Positions 50,799-62,872 of a DNA stretch of 64,000 nucleotides are shown here, piece after piece. The DNA lies in the NCBI GenBank assembly GCA_932294295.1, contig OW028573.1, forward strand, positions 58,877,829-58,941,828, read 5' to 3'. The notes under the pieces were generated by a model. It was not told where the DNA came from. It ran no database searches and saw nothing but the letters and a program-made list of their open reading frames with translations. Source of the DNA: Alitta virens (Eukaryota; Annelida; Polychaeta; Phyllodocida; Nereididae). Positions within the stretch are counted from its first letter, which is position 1. Each line of letters opens with the position of its first letter. Made by a program: the position numbers and the translations under genes.

Positions 50799-51412
50799 AT
50801 CAAGGCTGTTAGGGCAGTTTGGCCACCAGCGTCATTGCCATTTAAAGCCAGGCTCCATTGCCGATGAAGAATTGCAAGATAAATATTTGTGTCTCGGGCC
50901 TGGCCACACATGCTGTTGGCTCTGTGCTGCTGCTGATGCTGCTGCAGAGAATGATGATGACGTCCCTCCATCCTTTCGCACGACTTGCCCTTGTTCATCA
51001 AGCCCATGTCGTACCTGCCACCTTGAGGGCACATCCAACAAACAGCCAAAAACACAGCAAAAGCAAAAATACTCACGTTCATATCCCCCGCACGAAACTA
51101 TGTTTAAACAAGCCTTATATCTCATAAATGCACACGACCAGTTGGATGGTACATTGATGTAACAGTGGTGATGTCAAGCCTCAACGTTCTCTTTATGAGC
51201 CATGTCATTTCATCATTACGTTTGTCTGACAAGTACTCATGTTATAATGAGCTTCTTCGGCACTCTAAGCATGATCAGGCATAACCAACACATTTGTAGT
51301 TATTCGCTATTTTCATTGGACTTTTTATAATCATTTTTGCACAGTTATTTTCTGAGAAATTTAGCGAATTACAGCCTATAATATGCTTTATGACATAATT
51401 GGGTTATCTACT

Positions 51413-51614
51413 CATCTAGGAAGATTACAGGCAAAGGCATTATTATCCTGGTAATAATTTCCTCGTGAAGGATATGCATTCCTTATATAGACCTGACGTA
51501 ATTCATTGAAAACAATGACAGTTGGGCCAAAACACTTAGCATAATTACCTCGTTACTATTAAATGAATTAATCTCCCAGGATAATAATGCCTTTGCCTGT
51601 AATCATCCTAGATG
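51413..51614. mobile_element. 202-bp element with near-perfect 39-bp terminal inverted repeats
   Basis: The arms at 51413-51451 and 51576-51614 are inverse copies with 38 of 39 bases identical, reading CATCTAGGAAGATTACAGGC then AAAGGCATTATTATCCTGG on the left. The spacer is 124 bp. No other copy is in the window and no clear target duplication flanks it. The near identity of the arms implies a recent origin or gene conversion. Transcribed, it would form a long hairpin. Confidence 0.6.
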
Positions 51615-51626
51615 GCCGACTTACTC

Positions 51627-51735
51627 TAGCGGGCGATAATACAGGAGTTATTCGGCCGGGTTAATGACCGACGTGTCACGTGTCAGCACCGTGACCAATT
51701 GTTTAGTGATGCTCGTGTCATTATGCCCTGACGCC
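51627..51735. promoter_or_regulatory. CpG-rich islet with ACGT cores
   Basis: About nine or ten CpG in 110 bases, with CCGACGTGTCACGTGTC at its core (CACGTG at 51677-51682). It starts 13 bases right of the 202-bp inverted-repeat element. It resembles the other islets of the window in texture and motif content. Confidence 0.35.
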
Positions 51736-51994
51736 TCAAGCACATTGTGTGAATGCTTCCAGAGTCATATATAAAGCATCTGAGGCAGGAAATTGCGTCT
51801 TATATGACACATACATGTTTGACATTTCTGAGAAAGTAGTTATTGGCCAGACTTGCCAGTGGCAACAAAGGCAAAGGGTGAACCGTATTTAGTGTGGAAT
51901 GCATGGATATGCTGGAAATCTTTGGGCTACGAACTTTTAGACTTAACACTGACCGGCTCCACTAAGCCGTTTTTGACTGAGATTTGTGGTTGTC

Positions 51995-52168
51995 GTGGAT
52001 TAGGGCTTTACATCCTGTATTTCTGCACCTGATGGGCTTATTAGGACAGGCAGGGACCATGGCAGTGAGATTAAGAATGAAACAGCCATCCAACTTCGGC
52101 TCGACCGGTAATCGAACCCGGGATCCAGTGGTTAGAAGCTACCGCTGAGCTTAGCTAGGCCCCAACCC
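51995..52168 (-). mobile_element. tRNA-derived SINE, family 1, copy B
   Basis: Same organisation as copy A: a B box GGGTTCGATTACC in the head, a body with GGATGGCTGTTTCATTC, and a tail containing CAGGTGCAGAAATACAGGAT and ending CCCTAATCCACGA. The two copies differ at many scattered positions in head and body, so they are old independent insertions. Confidence 0.75.
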
Positions 52169-54752
52169 ATTAGTCATTAGAAACTAATGATATAAAATAA
52201 CAATGACTAAGGCATAATAACAGATTAACTTTTGGTAGAATGTCTACTTTTACCAGCATTGTTATGCCGGACCAGCTGGAAAGCCACTAAAAAAGCACTG
52301 GCTACTGAATGCGAGGACAGTCCAGATCTGTTGGCCCAAAGAAACATAATACTAACCCGATCTATTAATATCACCACATTAAATGGATGTCACTGTTATC
52401 ATAACCAGCCAATCATGACAGGGCACAATAACTTATTTACAACAGCCAATCAATCGGGAGGTTTAAAGGCATTCCAAAGGTTGCAAAGGCTCAGAGGATG
52501 TATGGCGTGCGTGACACGATGAGCAGTAGAAAAAAAGCCTCCCATCTGACCCCCTTTATCGAATTAAACACAGGAGTTAAAACTATTAGGCTGAATAATC
52601 GCAGGGCCCTTTGCCTCCGCATGCATGACATGACAAGTTTTGAGGCCACCATCCTCATCTGTGGCTGCCACTGCCTGGCCTACAATGATAAAGATAAAAA
52701 CATGGGATGAGCTTGCTGCAACCTCATCACAGCCCAGCATCCCCATCAAAGACATCTCGCCAAACTATTCTCTCCATTCGTCCAACTGTGTGATCAAAGG
52801 ACCAAATTCTTTCATCCCATTCATCGCAAAGTCAAAACTTTCCAAAATATTCTTCAATCCAGCACTTAATTCTTAAGGATTTTTGAGACGTCCATATAAA
52901 AAGCAGCATTGAATTATGTCTTCTTTGCTGTAAGAATCAAAATGACAAAGCCCAGCAATCCCACCAAATGCAGCAATATGTCGGAATGCAATAATAAAAT
53001 CATAATTCCTTTTTATTCATTTCAAATTGATAAGCTAAGCTGCTTTAAAGCTTGCTCAAATAGGGTATGAAATACTATGCATGTTGGTTAAGTTAAACTG
53101 TCAGATACAAATCGACCCAGGTACAAATGGGGACAGGCTAATCATTGCAAATAGACAAGTCAACAAACCGAAGACATTACTGGCAATTGGTGGACCAGAA
53201 AAGCTATGCACTCAACACATTTCGAATCCACAACTAAAGTAGTGTGATTATCATGTCAACTATAACAATATTGAGAAGTCAATGAACAGTCCATAAACTT
53301 CGCAAACCAGCTAATGTCACGTCTAAGTTTGTAACTCTGACAAGCAGAGTCCTTCTTCAGCTTTTTCCCCAGCTTTTGTTAGGTTTCCTGGTGACTTTTT
53401 AGAAGCCTGGAGCTCCTAAACTTTTTAGAAGCCATGAGCTCCAAGTGTCAGCCACAGTAAGTCGAGGTTGGTGGTGCTCATCAAGATTCTGGAGCATCAA
53501 CATAATTAAAAAGAAAGAATCTAGAAGATATCATGGGACACACGATACCATAAAATTGGGATAGTATTATGTAAACATTATTTTCAAATGGTGATGCAGG
53601 TATAGTCTGTATTTGGTGACCCATTCACCATTCTTTCAACTCGTAACACAATGCAGCTGGACTCACCAAGAATCAATATTGAGACCACCACCGGTGCTTC
53701 AAATAGGGTACTAAGTACTACAGGAGAAATACTATTTGATAAATATAATTATGATATCCTATTTATGAGTTAATAGTTGGTGGTCGAAAGAATTGGTTCC
53801 ACTGCACATAGTGATAAATATACATCATTCAACTGGTAGATATGAGTATTCAGCATCCAGGATTTCACTAACAGATTGACATGTTGCACGGATGTGATAA
53901 ATGATGCAGCTGCAGCAACAGGATCAATCCGAGTATGGAACACGAATGTCACGTGATGTACATTCTCTTCATACATTCGACTATCCATCAAACAACGTCG
54001 ACCTTCCCTGTCAAAAATATGTGGCCAAAATTACTATATTGAGTTCTACGTCTAACTGGGCCTAATCGGCAATTTTATTGAATTACTATTGTATTGTTGA
54101 TATCTTTGCATGATGCATTTATAAGATGTTTGCATCCATTAAAATGTCTATAAATGCTTCAACATATTGCCCAACATTGCCGTTTTCTTATATTCGCCTG
54201 TCTTCCAAGTTTCCGGATGCCTGGGTGCATCACAAAGAGAAGGGGTTTTAATGCAATAAAATCACATTACGCTCTTATCTTTATATTTAGGTGTTTGCCT
54301 TCTTTTCTGCAACATTTCTACTGTTCTGTTTATGTTACAAGGTCATTTTGTTCTGTTTTACTTTCATGCAAATCTCAATACTGTTACACAAGTACTAAAC
54401 ATGACAGAGACAGCTACAGCCAAAAAACGTATTTAGTTGGCGAACGTCATCATATTAAGTTGGTGAACGTCGTCATAACGTGCAAGGCTTGGCCTAGCTT
54501 GGTGATAGCGTCCCTGGCGACCAGTCATCATTCAGCTCACAGGCACACAATGCAATTACAACACAAACAGGCCAGCAAGCAGCAAACGAGTAAACATCAT
54601 AAAAGTAATTACAGATGGCAGGACCCTTTGAGACTTGCTCAGACAACATTTTGAGGGTTTGCTGCACGCTCTGTGCAATGCACAAAAAAACCACTTCTCC
54701 AGTTCATCATTCCTGCCATAGTGGAGTCCTTCAAGGAGGTGCATTGCCAACC

Positions 54753-54823
54753 GGATTGCCATGTGGATTGCATACTGGATTGCTCACTGGATTGCCCACT
54801 GGATTGCCCACTGGATTGCACTG
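54753..54823. repeat. 12-bp minisatellite GGATTGCCCACT (about six units)
   Basis: Units GGATTGCCATGT, GGATTGCATACT, GGATTGCTCACT, then GGATTGCCCACT twice, then a partial unit. A minus-strand frame through it encodes Asn-Pro-Val-Gly-type four-residue repeats simply because the unit is a multiple of three. Confidence 0.85.
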
Positions 54824-56228
54824 TTTCACACATGTAAGTCCCAGGACCACCACAAGGCGATGTGATCCACCCAGCAATATCAGATGTTCAAGAACACCCA
54901 CAATCACCAGTGACCATGTCTCAAACAACACCAGCCATCTTATGACACGTTTCAAGTCACATTTCCAAAGGCTCCTCACACGATATGAATTCCTTTCTCA
55001 GAGAATCCATCTCTCCTTAGTAACCACGATATTGCTTCTGTTGCTTAGACGTTGCCAAGGCGCCATATTGTAAATACATGTACATACACACATCCGGGAC
55101 ACTGAACTTTGTGAAGCTGACATCGCATTCAATGATACGACCATATTAAACAAAAATTTCTTAAACAATCTGCCCAATAATACATTATAATAGAAACCAA
55201 ACAGAAACATAGTTTGGAAGCTTTTTCGCGATACACAGCGAATAAATGAGTAACAGTTCTGTTAATACTTTTTCCAATCATTTAGCAGTTAATTGAAATG
55301 ACAATACAAACCGCTGTGTTTACAAAATATAAATGTTTCTACGCCGAAGAACGCTAATAGAATCTATAATCTGTGTTCACAAGAGTAGAGAAATTCTAAG
55401 AACAAAAATGTTTAAAGACAACAGCAGAGGAAGTCCTGTGGCATATAAAAAGGAATCTTTCACTCGATATGAAACTGTCAATAACACAAATATGAACCGA
55501 AGGAATGGCCTAATTACAAAGTTCATACAACACCGAAACAAAACAGTGCCAAAAATAAAACTACATTGGGACTATTTTAACTACAACACATTGTACTATT
55601 GGGTGAAAAATTCCCTTACCTTTCTAGAAGACCATTAATCCAGAATAGAGGATCCAGGCCACAGAAATATTGCACCAGGATCTGAAAAAGGATGCAAAAT
55701 GAGATAACATTTCAAACAGTTATGTTCATTAACTACTGGCCTAATATGTACATACAATATAATGTGGCAATTGGGGTCGAGCCCAGGCAGCGACTAATGC
55801 ATTTATCAACGAATACTGTTCCATGTCAAAATCAAATGGGGAGAATAATATAGATAATATATCAATCAAAGATGGATATATATCAATTAACATAGATAAT
55901 GAATCAATTAAGAAAACTTACAAAACATTCATATTGCAAGTAAGTTTCAGTCAATATCTAGTTATGTTCAAGTTATCACTAATATTATTTAGACTCTTGT
56001 TTATGCACTCAACATATCTCCACAAGTCCTAAATGATACTCAAAAACTTTATCGGACCAAGGACCTTACAAATACAACAGATTCACATATCAAAGCACAA
56101 AAAATGTCCAAATTAAACCTGACCTCATCCCCCTAACATTGTTGTTAACAATAGATATAATCTACCACATTCTAGACCCGTCTCTTTCATGTGACATATT
56201 AGACATTTGGACTGTCCTGCATTACATG

Positions 56229-56247
56229 ATGTACAATGATTGTACAT
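56229..56247. repeat. Perfect 19-bp palindrome
   Basis: ATGTACAAT-G-ATTGTACAT, a perfect inverted repeat with a one-base centre, of the size of a dimeric factor site. Confidence 0.6.
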
Positions 56248-56592
56248 AGAGGCCAAAGTCCGCGAGCAGCATTATTACGTTACTTAATCATAATTACAAG
56301 AAACAGACATATACGACTGTCCGCGTCTAGATCACTGCTTAATAGCTAATGAGCAGTATCAGCCTAAGTACTTCCAATTAGGATGGGAGCTTTTCATTCA
56401 GCTATATAGAGTGTGTCATATGAAAGGAACGTACTTCAAGGACGACTTCCTGGCTGTCTCTATCTAACAGTGGTTCTTTCTCTGTATGGCTGTCTAAAGA
56501 GGAACTTCACAGATAAGATGACTCAATATATCAAATATTCTATAATAACACTAAAACTGTGATTAACAAGCAAAATGGTTAGGAATTACGAT

Positions 56593-56984
56593 CACCCACC
56601 AATATTAAGTCAATGTCTGCATTTATGACCTTTTAGGCATAACATTTTCTTCCATGAATTAAGACCATCTGATGTGCATTTCCACAAATTCAGATAACCT
56701 AATATAACAAGTCCATTTCCACAAATATTAGACCACCTGATATTAATTACCCTGACTAAAGTCCACCCAATATTAAGTTCATTTCTACAAATTAAGACCA
56801 CCTGATATGCATCTCCACGAATGAAGGCCACCTGATATTAAGTATATTTAAAAAAAAAAAAGACTGCCTGATATTTAGTCATTTCCTTGACTAAAGACCA
56901 CACGATTGCCAATTTCACCAGGTATTAAATCAACTTCCATGGATTAAAACTACGCAATATTAAGTCCACTTCCACAAATCCCAA
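56593..56984. repeat. Degenerate 35-bp tandem repeat (about 11 units)
   Basis: Units follow the pattern CCACCTGATATTAAGT, then CATTTCCACAAATTAAGA, repeated about eleven times with length variation from roughly 30 to 50 bases. One unit carries a run of 12 A bases. High divergence between units indicates an old satellite-like array. Confidence 0.7.
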
Positions 56985-57440
56985 TGATGGTCCTAATTGT
57001 GGGGCACCACGGTACTTTCTTCCAAAAAGACTGCATCAATTTCTACTACTACAATTGCACATTTAAAACAAACTAATATCAATTTACTGCATTGAGACTG
57101 ATTAGATACAGCCTGGGAAAACCATGCACTCTGTACTTCCAGACTAAATCATCTCAAACGGTTCTCAATTATCCTCGAAAGCAGTTTTAATTCATACAAA
57201 TTAAATAACCTTGGCCAGCATTTCATGTCTAACCTCTAAAAAAAATGCAATGCCAGGAGTTGGTCATGTCAGGGGATACATGATACAGAGGTGAGGCCAT
57301 GAGCAGGGTTTCTCCAATATTGTGCGACCCCATTAATGGTCGTGTGTGTCTTTCTAGCACCTGGCCCCCAAATGGCCCTGTTACATGACAGCCCATGAAT
57401 ATAACATGTAAAATGCATGCAACCTATTCCCTCTTCCCTA

Positions 57441-57471
<31 letters not shown>
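57441..57471. repeat. CTG repeat
   Basis: GCTGCTGCTGTTGCTGCTG followed by more GCT units, about ten in total with one T substitution. Confidence 0.85.
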
Positions 57472-58382
57472 TGTTACTGCTGGTGATGCTGCTTCCATTT
57501 ACAAACTAAAAGACTGCATCCCCAGCAGCTGCTTGTGATGCAAGCAAATAGGCTATTCATGAATGCAAACCGTCCCTTTCTCCCTTTCTTTCTTCTTTCT
57601 TGGCCATGCTGAATGCTTACACAGATTGCATCTTGCCCTGTGAAAAGGCCAAGTGCCAGCATCACCTGACACGGGACTGTTTGCAGACTGTAACAGCATC
57701 ATGCCATTCTTGCAACTTCCTCCTTTCTTTCTTGCCCTATTTCCATCCGCATCCTGACTTCATCCTCTCCAGGTCGTTCACACCAGCATCAGCAGCCACC
57801 TGCATCCCATTCATCCACAACTACCACAACAATTGAGCGAGTTACTCTGAGGATGACACCGCAGAAATGTCTCTTAATTTGAGGAAAGCCACACCGGTTT
57901 GGGAAAGATTCTCTACACTGAAAGAGTGACTGGTTCCAAATGCAGGTATGGCATACTGGCAAAGCAATAAATGCCAGAAATTCTGGATCAGTCAGATTCC
58001 CTACTAATATCCCAATGATATTATCATCATAACGGTAGTATGCCTAATTGAAACTCTTATAATTAGAAAACACAAAAATCCTCCACAAATTAATTTCAGT
58101 CATTAAAGAAACAAAAATGATAAATCGATAGCAGAGTATTGTATCATTGTTCATCGATACACAAGGGGTGTCTCGGTGAAATATCGGATCAATATACTCT
58201 TAAGAGAATTAAAGACATAAAAATGGCAAAACAGAACACGGAACTTGATTTGAAATGTTGTAAAACTCACAACTTCCACCAGACATCTTGAGTTAAAGTC
58301 ATTTATAGAGTTATGAATAAAAACACTAAATTACCAGACTTTAGTCGCAAACACCAGAGTCAGGCCAGACAGTTTGCAAGCA

Positions 58383-58419
58383 GGATTGAGCCCTCCGACG
58401 GGATTGAGGCCTCCGACGG
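58383..58419. repeat. 18-bp direct duplication
   Basis: GGATTGAGCCCTCCGACG is followed directly by GGATTGAGGCCTCCGACG, one mismatch. It is a local CpG-containing GC-rich spot in AT-rich surroundings. Confidence 0.75.
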
Positions 58420-61400
58420 GGATATAATATTAATGACCAATTGAATAGAGGAGAAAGTGATCTGGGGAAAAATTAATTCTTTAATGTCAGAGCATCAATC
58501 TATATGCAGAGAAACTCATCATCTACAAATGCTAACCAGTGTTTGTTGTTCTTCATTCATATTCCACACGTGTTGAATTTTGATAATGAATCAAACTTTC
58601 TCATCACAGTTTCAATCTAAGTCAGCTGCAATCACAGACAAAGCCAAAGGTTTTCAATATCTAACCTCGGAAATTCTTTGTTGGTTCGGGAATATTCTGC
58701 AACTTGAAAACTGAACAAAATTTACAAGTTGCTGAATACGACAAAAATATTGCAACTAAAGACAAAAATTATGTTTGCTGATATCCAGAAAACAATCTTT
58801 GATATCATCTCCAACACAGAATTTCTTCTGAATAGTTACAAACAAAACAAGATAAAACAGAAGATAAAGAGATCAAAGAAAGTTAATGAATGATGCAGTC
58901 TTCAAAAGACAATCACAGTGGGTAACTAACTTCTGAAACTAAAGATTAGAGAGATGTGTCCTCAGGCAAACTACCAATATACACTTATAAATATTAACAC
59001 ATTTCACAAAGGTCGGATAAACACAATTTCTGTCTTATCAGTGATAGGACCACAGAAAATAAAGACAGTGGAGTGGGGAACGTCGTTTGGCACGATATTT
59101 AAGGCACACAGAGCTTGATTCCTAAGACCCTGTAACTTGGGAACTTTAGAAATGCATGGGCTGGCTTTGGGAGACATCCCAATCAGAGGAACATGGCAAG
59201 TAATGAAGCGATTGGCAATTGGTATGAGCAGGGTGCTGAGACAAGGCCCCTCGCAGGTAGACTTTCTCCAATCTCTTTCATCCTTCTGAAAAGTCGTTAT
59301 CCGCTGTATAATCACATCAAAGCCTCTCCAGAAATTAGCTTGTTAATATTCTTGTCGTAGATGAGGGACTAGCAAGGCACGGTCTAGCCCCCTTTTGCTA
59401 CAAATTCTGCCTTCTTCGTAAGCTTAAGGATTGCTCCAGGCTCCCATGCCAACTCCCTTCCTTTGCCTCCAAGACTACCAATCAGCACCATTTCCAATCT
59501 CAGCAACAAGCCTTCCCACTGTTCCCACTGTTCCCCACCTGCCCCTACACACCCTCATCATTGGCAAAGATCATTCAACTTCCAGGAAAACCCATATAAT
59601 TAATTTTCGACATTCAGAAATACCACTACTTCTGGGCATCTATACCCGTCAAAGTCAAAGATACCTTTGTATAAACAGTATAAATTAATTCAGTTGTACA
59701 CTGTTTTTCAATGAAGCCCCTGACCATAAACAATTAACAAGTAATGATATAAATAAATGTAAACATTAAAAGAGTATGTACATGTATATGAAGTTTTTAG
59801 AAGTTAAAATTAGTGGAGAGATTAAGATCAATGATATTTAAAAAAAAAAAGAAAAAAAAAAAGAGGTAAAACAAAGTTAAAAATCAGAAATTCTTTCAAA
59901 AGTTAAAAAGGCACTTTTTAAATCCATTTTTGTAACAATAAATCAGACCAGCCACCTGAACTAAAGTACAAACTATTAAAAGCAAATGAACAAATTTCCA
60001 GGCAGGTAATAACAGTGAACTCAGAAATAAAAAAACTAAAGTTTCCATTGGGACTTTCCGAACCTACACATAAAAAAGCTTTTATATCGTACGCCACTTT
60101 AACAACTTCACATGATGCTTTTATGTGAGCAACAAACACATGCATCCCTGGCAAGTAATAAGGTGGAGAATTCGTGCGAAAACATCAGGCCAAAGAATGG
60201 ATTTCGATTGAGCATTAACCGCCTAAGACACGAAATGAGGGAATTTCAGTCAAAAGCCAATGAATCACTGCTTCAGAGTCTCCGAGAAGTGTCTTCGCAG
60301 TGTCTTCTTTTGTCTTGCATTATTCAGGTCACACGAAAATGCAAGCGAAAAGAAATGGACACCCATGTGAACCTCTCAGGTTGCTTATTTCCCTAAAGAG
60401 ATGGATCCCTGGGATTTCCAAGATTCCTGCATTATGCAAGATAGCCTTTCTGATTGGTAACATTCCAAGCTGCTACTACAATTACTTAATCAATAAGTGG
60501 CTGACTCAAAAAATAAAAGAAACACGACACTAACTGTGGGCTGAGGAAGAACTGAGTGAAAGCAGCATTCGAGGAGCTGGAAGGAGGCCAAAAACAGCCA
60601 AAACAGCAACCATATGAGTCGAAGTAAGTAGTATGTGGGTCACATCATTAGCTGCCTCAAATACATCGTGGAAAAGAGCACAATAGCTACACCAGAAGGA
60701 AAATATAGTTGAGATGATCAAAAGACTTGAGTGGTTATCTTTCCAGCTCATTACAGCTTGCAAAAGATCTTCAGAAGCTCCAAAAGGAAGTTCAGGTAGT
60801 GGAAGACTAAGCCACAGGAAGAATACTAACAACCACAGGACTAAGGCAATTAGCCACACAAGCAGGCAGAAACTTGAGTTAATTGCTCTGCAAAGCAGCA
60901 CTGATGATAAGGGAGCACAACATGCTTAATTGCTCACCCAGAACCCGAATAAGGCTGTACCTACATAATATGGCTAGTCTCTTGCTTCTTTTCCAATAAC
61001 ATTCCCAAATATATATAGTCTCTGACATGCCTACCTGACACAAGGCCTTTCAATAAAATTCAGCAATAATGATCACTCCAGTACTCATGCATTTCAGCCT
61101 CGTCAGTGATATTCATGGTTTTTAACCTACAGGTATTTCACTAAAGTTGCCTAATTACCAATTATCGAGGTAGTAACCCGATATTTTGGCCAGTATTCCC
61201 ATTGTGTAACTGCAAACTTAATAATTTTAGTCATATAATTTTATCTGTATTTTGAAGTACTGCCCACAAATGCACTTCATAAAATATCATATATTGTTGT
61301 CTATATTTTCCGTGACAATGGTCTCGGAACCATATAGACCACTACCGTCATGACATTAATACCCACCTATTTCTCAAGACAGTATTTATATCTATTAAGC

Positions 61401-62794
61401 CAAGAGAGCCAAAAGCCTGAGGGATTTGGGGAACTTTAAATTGTGACACTGGCAGAGAACAAGACCACCTGCAGAGGTTGTTGACAGATTCACGACAAAA
61501 TGACATCACTCAACTTTCACCACACTGTCACACATTCCTTCCAACTGTCACACGGTTTTCTCTTCCTCCAAGAAAAACACCGCAATTTACAGCAATTTTT
61601 TTTCAGTTCTCTGCATTCTTCATCTAGGACAGCTCTTGATTTTATGAGCTGAAGTGTGAAGAGGATGCAAGACCTGATGAGATGAGATTGCTTCTTGTAT
61701 CAGCACTGAACAGGACATCTGTTTGAACCATAAAGGCAATGTTATTAACACCTCTGATGAAAATTCATTGCTTTGGCTTAAAGTTTTCATGTTGGTTATT
61801 GATAAAAACAACCACGGTTCAAAGAGTTTTAACACACTCCATTGACACGAATCACACAATGTACAATGTAATCTAGAGATCTTAAGTATCACTTGGTACC
61901 AAAGGAGTACCTCAATGCAGTTGTAAATACTTCCATGTAATTTGGTCATGATTAAATTTTAATTAAACGCTTTGCTAGGAAAGAGGCAATTTATTTGGGG
62001 GTAATTGAAGGATGTTTGGCTGAGCCTGGCAGTCAGTTTGTGGGAGAGGTATAGACTGTGAAGCCTGGTTGAATTAATTAAGGAGGAGGGGGCTGGTTTA
62101 ATGCAGTGAGCTTGATGGGGCTGGCGGCGCCAAGCTGTTGGGCTGAAGCTGGCCGTAATGAGAGTTGTGATGGATCTCAGAACAAGTGGGAGGGACTGCT
62201 GCAAAGCCAATGACCACAAGAGCACCCAGTCTAACTCACCCAGATAACACAGTCCCCCTGCTCCAGTCCCCCTGCTATAGTCCCCTACACCAGCCCACTG
62301 CACTATTCCCTTTGCTCCAGTCTGGCTATGCCACTCAAGAGTGCACTCGCAAACCACTCGACTGGCCCTCCAGCCCTCTACATGGCCCTGCCATATGGCC
62401 CACTGAGCAAACAGTCCGTGGGCTGCTCTGTCCCTCTGCTATTTATAGATAAGCTATCCCTCTAGTCTGACCTTACACATGACCTCCCACACAACGTCAG
62501 AAAAACGTTGTTTTGCTCAAAACATAAAAATTTGGTATTACGAACAGCTGACAGATTAGGTAACTATTTTGCGTTAATTCTTAGGTCTAGGTCCAGCACA
62601 GAAAAGCTCTGAGCCTCTGACATTTATTACATTGGCGACACCAAATAAACTTTTTTGGGCAAGGTCAGTATAAACTCATTCACCGTGATGTCTTAAAACG
62701 ATTCGTAGATCATTTTGTCTTCTCCACCAAAGAAACTTACACATTTCCTCGAATGAAACAGGTGGACATAGGACTTGAAGGGTGTGACCGTTTG

Positions 62795-62872
62795 TGACGT
62801 CAGCTCTTCGATTGGAATTTCATGGCAGCAGATCATTAAAGTGACGTCAAGCCACTTCCATTACTGACGTCA
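62795..62872. promoter_or_regulatory. Triple consensus CRE (TGACGTCA x3)
   Basis: Perfect TGACGTCA octamers lie at 62795-62802, 62842-62849 and 62865-62872, with TGACGTAA at about 62939 and CRE half-sites around them. Three full palindromic CREB/ATF sites in 78 bases is a strong regulatory signature. No transcript start is visible to which I can assign it. Confidence 0.5.

Noticed and set aside
50651..51162. Several overlapping frames of 90-143 codons on both strands
   Set aside because: They are produced by GCT/CAG-type repeats, which lack stops in most phases.
54154..54654. 166-codon plus-strand frame
   Set aside because: Composition is typical of AT-rich non-coding DNA and there is no homology I can recognise.
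2126..58570. Apparent abundance of CACGTG E-boxes
   Set aside because: I count about fifteen, close to chance for a 6-mer in 64 kb; only the paired site at 12414-12439 and the extended palindrome at 18161 are kept.
60530..60901. Hydrophobic 123-codon minus-strand frame resembling a membrane protein
   Set aside because: The hydrophobicity follows from A-rich sequence on the other strand; there is no family resemblance and no conserved motif.
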